NCBI RefSeq assembly: GCF_029227915.1
Contig: NC_079883.1
Span: 27,094,001 to 27,158,000 of the forward strand
Direction of reading: 5' to 3'
DNA: 64,000 bases
Source: Hydractinia symbiolongicarpus
Lineage: Eukaryota; Cnidaria; Hydrozoa; Anthoathecata; Hydractiniidae
The translations under genes and the position numbers were made by a program. Shown one piece after another: positions 58,226-64,000 of this stretch (position 1 is the first letter of the stretch; each line of letters opens with the position of its first letter). Below the pieces are notes generated by a model that worked only from the letters and a program-made list of their open reading frames with translations, ran no database searches and was not told where the DNA came from.

Positions 58226-59035
58226 GCGAACAACCTTTATGGTGGACAGTGTTTATAGCGGATTACATTTATACCGGACTACATTTATACCGGACAACCT
58301 TTATAGTGGACAACCTTTATACCGGATTACAGTTATATTGGACAACCTTTATAGCGGACAAACTTTATAGCGAACGACCTTTATAGTGGACAACCTTTAT
58401 GCCGGACTACATTTATACCGGACTACATTTATACCGGACAACCTTTATAGTGGACAACCTTTATACCGGATTACAGTTATATCGGACAACCTTTATAGCG
58501 GACAACCTTTATAGCGGACAACCTTTATAGCGGACAACCTTTATAGCGGGCAAACATTATAGCGGACAAACTTTATAGCGAACAAACTTTATAGCGAACA
58601 ACCTTTATAGCGGGCAACCTTTATAGCGGGCAACTTTTATACCGGACAAACATTATAGCGGACAACCTTTATAGCGGACAACCTTTATAGCGGGCAACCT
58701 TTATAGCGGGCAACCTTTATAACGGACAAACATTATACCGGACAACCTTTATACCGGACAACCTTTATACCGGAGTAACATTATAGCGGACAACCTTTAT
58801 AGCGGACAAACATTATAGCGGACAACCTTTATAGCGGACAAACATTATAGCGGACAACCTTTATAGCGGACAACCTTTATACCGGACGAACATTATAGCG
58901 GACACCCTTTATAGCGGACAAACATAATAGCGGACAACCTTTATAGCGGACAAACATTATAGCGGACAACCTTTATAGCGGACAACCTTTATACCGTTAG
59001 TTAATCTTTACGGCGGACAATCTTTACGGCGGACA
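58226..59035. repeat. 16-bp minisatellite, about 50 copies
   Basis: The unit GCGGACAACCTTTATA is repeated for about 810 bp. Main variants are TATAGC/TATACC and CCTTTATA/CATTATA, with a few indels and a more GC-rich right edge (GGCGGACAATCTTTAC). The open frame at 58093-58386 is partly made of this array and is not considered a gene. Confidence 0.95.
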
Positions 59036-60595
59036 ATGATGTTTTGATACAAAAATAACACAAGAAAAAATTCAAAATAACGTTTAATACAAGTAATGCC
59101 TATTTTTCCAAGTGATAAGGTACGTCTAAAACTATGCTTAAAACGGAGAAACATCATTTTATTCTGATAAAGATAATTATTTCAAAATATGATAAATAAA
59201 ATTACTCTTGACAATCACAAAAGGCACATTCTAGCATTCCCTTGTTCATACAGAATGCGTTCATATACATCCAGCAGACTTACGTCGCACAAGTTAGTAT
59301 TTTACTAAACAGAAAGTCCTAATCTACACTGTCATGGCAGGACTACTTTGACCTGGAATATCTCGAAAACCAAAGCTCAAAAATATAAAAAAAGATTAAC
59401 ACGGTTTATATTAAGATCATAATGAACATTTTAGGCACAGCAATCGTTAGTTCTCCTTTAAAAGTAAATCCACTTTGTTATATATATCAACAGGAAAAGA
59501 AAAACAAGAAATTATTAATGCTTTTTAATTATTCCCTCAATTTTAAGGTTTTCCCAGAGATACATTTCCTGCGTTTAAAGTTTTACCCTGAAAGTTATTC
59601 CTCAACTGAACCCCTGCGAAAAAAAATTTCCCTTGGCTAGTAATAATTAATTACCAACTACGATAGCAGACAAAGCTTAATTCTATTGTTAAAAACCTGG
59701 TAACTAGACTTTATATTTTTAATGCAGCTGCCGAAATGAAAGTAATATACAACACGCCACGAGTAATCAATCTTTCATTGCGGCCAGAGTAACGCTATTC
59801 AGTTTTTATTTTATTTCGAGAAGCTAAAAGCCAATAGAATATATTTTCAAACAATACTGATATCTATAAATAGACTGTTTTTATTTCAATTTATATATAC
59901 ATACAAACTATAATATACAACAAATATGAGAGAAGAAACCTGTTTGCTAACACTACAAATGCAATACATTCTCCAATTTAGAAATACAATAATTGTCTAT
60001 TGAATATATAAAGTTCAGTTATCAATTTACAGAAGGCGAGTATTTGCAGTAAAAAGTGAGAAACAGTTTTGTGCGGTTCTCTTCTTAAAGTAAGTCTGTT
60101 TTTATTGTATTTTCTTGTTAGTTTAAACCTCTTCATTGAGTTCGCTATAAGTCACAGTAAACGTTTGTCGTTAGTTTTGCAGAACAATTTCTAGCTACGA
60201 TTAAGCCTTGAAAGCAAAAACTTTCGCAATTTAGAAGATGGCAAAATCAGGGGTAATAACTTTCGCGAGTACTAAGCTAGATCTAAATACGTACGACACA
60301 TGCTGCCACATCAAAGGCGCTTAATACGAAAAAAAAGCATATTTTTTAAAATAGGAAAAAAACTTACCATGACCGTAGGACCCTGTTTTAATAAAGCGCT
60401 CTACATCGGGCCGTATTAAAAAAAAAAAACGCGGGAAACATGAAAAGTGGACAACAGGGATCGTACTGTTGTCTCAATAGACACTGCGATTACGTTTTTT
60501 CTTTTTTTTAAGTCATAATGACAACGGTTTCTTCATTTCTGCAGGAACTTTTTTTATAACAAAATTAACTTTTTGTTTGGTCCTAAAAGTTTCCT
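59036..60595. other. Gene-free stretch
   Basis: No supportable gene or repeat; the 59422-59640 frame has no family features. Confidence 0.4.
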
Positions 60596-60599
60596 AAAT

Positions 60600-60857
60600 C
60601 TAGAGAGCTTTGTACTTTTTTAACTGAGTTTTTATATAACAAAGCGTGCCTCTTGAAAATCCCAAACCTCTATGCAGTGTAACACTACCAATCTTTCCGG
60701 GATACTTAGAACGGTCAAACCCGTAGATTTCCCCTGTGTTCATGTCTAGTCTTTCTCCATACTTGTAATAGCAGTATTCTGTCTCTTCAAAATGGCTGCG
60801 CACTGCTTCATTACGGGTACCCCACAAAGTAAATAATTTCCTGACGGGTGAACCCAT
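60600..60857 (-). CDS. Unassigned open frame, possible exon
   Basis: The minus-strand frame has varied, protein-like composition after residue 20 (HFEETEYCYYKYGERLDMNT, FDRSKYPGKIGSVTLHRGLG). The first codons overlap a dispersed repeat, so if real the exon probably begins at an acceptor such as GAAGCAG near 60812. No family recognised. Confidence 0.25.
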   Translation of the reverse strand: MGSPVRKLFTLWGTRNEAVRSHFEETEYCYYKYGERLDMNTGEIYGFDRSKYPGKIGSVTLHRGLGFSRGTLCYIKTQLKKYKAL

Positions 60858-61140
60858 GGATTTCCTTACGGGCTAACGACAGTCTCTTTATTAACAATAC
60901 TTGTAGTCCGTATGTCCCCTTGTAACACAAAGTCGGGTCGTGTTAGGGTAACACGAAAAGACGGGTGAACCCATTGGCATTGCCTGTATGTCTGTTCAAA
61001 CTAGCTGCGCCACAGGTCTACTTAGAACCCCTTGCATATTTATTTCATTGCTTCATGCTAAAAAATAAGCAAGGATACACGAAATACCCATTCGGAACAT
61101 AAATGTGTAGAACGGGCGAATTTCCGTGGATGTTTTCATA
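60840..61140. repeat. Nested copies of the dispersed GACGGGTGAACCC repeat
   Basis: CTGACGGGTGAACCCATGGA ... ACGGGCTAACGACAGTCTCT is followed by TTTATTAACAATACTTGTAG ... AAAGACGGGTGAACCCATTG. A third piece, GAACGGGCGAATTTCCGTGG, ends near 61130. Confidence 0.6.
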
Positions 61141-61236
61141 ATAAGTAAAAAAACTTTAATAGAATCTCATTTCAGTCAAAGTGTCAACAACTACTTCCTT
61201 TCCTCCAACAGAGTCGAAACTAAAGTAATTATAGAC

Positions 61237-61262
61237 ACAACCTCGTCCTCAGGGAATCATGT
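61237..61262 (+). repeat. Solo MITE end
   Basis: CACAACCTCGTCCTCAGGG matches the left end of the CAACCTCGTCCCC family. Confidence 0.5.
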
Positions 61263-61407
61263 ATCTTTTTTGACGCCCCGATGTTGGTAAAGATAAGAGA
61301 TGTCCTAAAGTTAATTTTAGATATATATTTAATCTCGCGAGATCTGTCCTAAACTTTTTCTTTAAGCTGTGACTGTTTGTGACAGATTGCTAATAACTAA
61401 TGTATCC

Positions 61408-61508
61408 AACAAGGACAAGCTCTTTCCCAGGGCCTTTTTTCTATTTCTGACCATCTCCGACGGTGAGGTGTCAGAAAGAGAAAAAGAGGCCTAGAGACGA
61501 GGCTGGAA
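61408..61508. mobile_element. MITE, CAACCTCGTCCCC family, decayed
   Basis: Left ACAAGCTCTTTCCCAGGGCC and right GGCCTAGAGACGAGGCTGG are inverted. The interior has a palindromic TTCTGACCATC ... GTGTCAGAAAG stem. Confidence 0.55.
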
Positions 61509-61764
61509 GCGAGCATACATTTCTCAAATTCTAAAGACAAAACACAAAGTCTGGCACATGTTTATCTAAGATTATTTTCAAAATATAAGCCTCGCAAATA
61601 AACCGTATTTAATTGTAAATTAATTAGTCATCTTTAACGATCCAAAAACAACTAACCACAGGCACGCGGTGTATGACCACATGAGTAGATCCGCAGAATG
61701 TTATGCGACACGACACAATTCTCTTAGGAGAGTCTAAGTTTTAGTTAAGGCTGTACTTAGGCTG

Positions 61765-61803
61765 CAAATGAGAATAACCATCAACCATGGTTATTCTTAT
61801 TTG
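61765..61803. repeat. 16-bp hairpin with 7-base loop
   Basis: CAAATGAGAATAACCA (61765-61780) pairs with TGGTTATTCTTATTTG (61788-61803). The only mismatch would be a G-U pair in RNA. Confidence 0.75.
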
Positions 61804-62505
61804 TGTTCTACTAAAAACGTTGTACATTAGATATTTTTTAACTATATGGTTCGATTAAGTGGTGGTGAAGATTTTATAAGATTGGGCGAAATAAAAAGTT
61901 AGGACAACAGAAAACAATACTAACTTTTTTAGTACGCTTTTTTTCTCTCATATCAAAAAAGGATACAGGTGGAAATCGGCTGAGTACGTTCGCAAAACTC
62001 TCTTCAAATTTTGGCAATATTCCAACGTTTTTACAAACTATGTGTTTATCAACTATAACATGTAAATTGAGGGTTGTTGTTGAAAAAAAAGCGCGCCATT
62101 TTTAAATTTTTTATTATTGTAATATCAAATACGGTTCACATCCTTTCTCCTTCAGCTGGTTAAAAATAGATGTTGTAGAAAAGAACATACCATTAATATT
62201 GTTAATATTGGCACACTGAAACTGGAATATTACTTCTAATTAATTTCGTGCGTCACTCACCACGCGCATGCGTTAGCCTTCACCGCAGATGATATGGTAT
62301 ATTCAATTTCTTTTAAAGCAAGTCAATAATTAACCGCATGTTTACACGTGCTTTCAAATACTATCCAATAATAGCATTTTTTCAATCCCTCCTAAAATAG
62401 CATCCATTCACTTTATTTATCTTATTTGGAATATTAAGGTGATTGGTTTTGGTGATTCTTCCAAATAAATATTTTCCTATTCAATGTTTGGCAAATACTA
62501 GTTGA
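61804..62505. other. Gene-free stretch
   Basis: Nothing recognised. Confidence 0.4.
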
Positions 62506-62770
62506 GCAACCTCTTTCCCAGGTACTGCTAGTTGGTGCAGAAAGTTAATTCTCCTTCGCGTATAATTAATAGTGCTAAAAATCTTGTTGTAATTTGGATC
62601 ATAACCTTTGAAAGAAAACCAAATAAACATTTCTCGTGTCACGCCATAATCGTGGGTATCTCCTACTGATCTTATCCTTAGTGGTTTTTGCCTTTTTCAA
62701 ACTGAAATTGTTAGCCGTTAAGTTAGTGCTAGCGGTTTTAAAATCAAGTCCTGGAGACGAGATTGATCTG
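62506..62770. mobile_element. Possible longer member of the CAACCTCGTCCCC family
   Basis: Left GCAACCTCTTTCCCAGG and right GTCCTGGAGACGAGATTG are inverted, about 265 bp apart. GTGCTAGCGGTTTTAAAA inside recalls the GCTAGCGGCTTTGA core of copies 1 and 2. Confidence 0.5.
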
Positions 62771-62894
62771 GTACAATGTCTCGCTGCAAAACCCAATATG
62801 CGCATTCCGCACTAAACGCCGCAATCAACTATATGTCTTCCCCTATAAAGACCGTAATTCAAATAACTTTACTTTATATAACCTTAGAATTGAA

Positions 62895-63262
62895 AATATA
62901 CCTCCCTCTAATACACACTCTTCATCCTAATACGCCTCCCTCCCACTAAACGCTACCATCATATGTACGCCTCTTCTAATACACACTCCATCCTAATACA
63001 CCTCCTTCCCACTAAACGCTACCATCATATGTACGCCTCTTCTAATACACACTGCATCATAATACGCCTCCCTCCCCACTGAATGCCATCATCCAATGTA
63101 CGCCTTCCTCTAATACACATTGCGTCCTAATACGCCTCCCTCCCACTAAAGGCCACCATCCAATGTACGCATCCCTCTAACACACACTGCATCCTAGTAC
63201 GCCTTCCTCCCACTAAACGCCACTATCCTGTGTACGCCTCCTCTAATACACGCTGTCTTACA
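62895..63262. repeat. 66-bp tandem repeat, about five and a half copies
   Basis: The unit runs from GTACGCCTCTTCTAATACAC through CCTCCCTCCCACTAAACGC to CACCATCATAT, with 5-15 percent variation. CTAATACxCCTCC motifs recur at half-period. Confidence 0.85.
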
Positions 63263-63309
63263 ATATACGACATTCTACGCCTACCCTTTATAAACGCCAT
63301 CACCAAAAT

Positions 63310-64000
63310 TTAGCCTTTAACCTTCTTATGTGTTTGTAATTAACCAATGAAATTATTGATGAGAATTTGCGACGCAGACAATAAATATTCTCATTTAATC
63401 AATATTGATCAAACAGATTTGAGTGAAATTTTTTTAAAAGTCTATACGGGCGATTTATTTCAACAAATCTAAAGACAAAAAAAACTGCTCCAGACAGCCA
63501 ATCTAAAATTTGCCACGAATAATTGACTGTAGGTAAGCGGTGCAAATATTTACTTCAGATTCAGACATCTTTTTTTGTTTATTGTAATCAAATGAGTCAG
63601 ATTAAATAAATGCTTAGCAAGCAATAAACAGTATTTTGTGAGTAATTTATTGGTTCTTGGTTTATTCACGTGATTGAATCAGCAAACGTATGACCTGGAA
63701 CAAAACTGTTCGGTTTCCATTTACAGAAAAATAAGTTGCCTGTTTTGTTAAGTTTCTCTTGTTTTAACTTCAGCTGATAGATTTAACGCAAAGGGTTATT
63801 TTTAGATCTAAACATCTCATTTACTTGTTGTGTAACATTTTAAATGCCAAAACCTCTTTCTAACGAATTTTTTCGTATATATTTAGAATAATCTATTTGT
63901 TAGCTTATTTTCCTTATGGCGATTATTAATTCAGGATAACCTTATTGATGGGCGCCTGCAAATAGTTCTATTTCAAAATTTGTCCAAGCACAGTGATTGG
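63310..64000. other. Gene-free stretch to window end
   Basis: Nothing recognised. Confidence 0.4.

Noticed and set aside
58093-58386. 97-codon frame ending in YTGLQLYWTTFIADKLY-like repeats
   Set aside because: The second half is the 16-bp array and the first half has no family features.

Overview
The window is AT-rich animal genomic DNA with spliced genes, GT-AG introns, tRNA-derived SINEs, LINE fragments and many small inverted-repeat elements. Gene content (an FKBP2 and a BROX orthologue, a GAD/CSAD-type decarboxylase, a beta-helix plus multi-membrane-span relic) and the repeat style suggest an early-branching metazoan. A cnidarian, perhaps a hydrozoan, is my best inference, but no species-diagnostic sequence is visible.

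Layout. 1-4.7 kb: no gene; a small transposon copy and two hairpins. 4.8-7.8 kb (+): seven-exon pyridoxal-phosphate decarboxylase of the glutamate/cysteine-sulfinate group. 7.8-12.6 kb: intergenic, with a 9-bp-TSD element, palindromic repeats, a SINE and a hAT-type MITE. 12.6-14.5 kb (+): five-exon FKBP2 (ER prolyl isomerase ending KTEL). 15-17 kb: SINE and MITE. 17.1-23.5 kb (-): eleven-exon BROX (BRO1 domain, C-terminal CVIS prenylation box), whose introns hold three tandem arrays. One array is built from the gene's own 3' splice site plus the first 24 coding bases of exon 8. 24-26 kb: decayed LINE. 26-31.8 kb: mostly empty, with a second copy of the hAT-type MITE. 31.9-34.9 kb: broken beta-helix/Cys-rich/multi-membrane-span gene next to an antisense LINE tail. 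37.5 kb: tRNA-Thr-like retroposon with 17-bp target duplications. 38.5-45 kb (+): predicted four-exon gene for a small secreted protein with two CX10C pairs; its large intron holds THAP, hAT and LINE relics. 45.4-49.3 kb (+): two intronless tandem paralogues of the DUF3445 / haem-dependent oxidative N-demethylase alpha-subunit family, each with a C-terminal membrane anchor. 50-53 kb: transposon debris. 54.2-55.4 kb (+): intronless type II membrane protein with a DSD motif, glycosyltransferase-like. 55.4-64 kb: repeats only, including a 0.8-kb array of a 16-bp unit and a 66-bp-unit array.

The genes do not form a pathway; this is ordinary animal gene order. The points most worth following up are the tail-anchored DUF3445 pair, the splice-site-bearing minisatellite in BROX, the predicted twin-CX10C secreted protein, and the small transposon families whose target duplications can be read directly. 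Exon coordinates were assigned by eye from frame, phase and splice consensus; no alignment or expression data were available.
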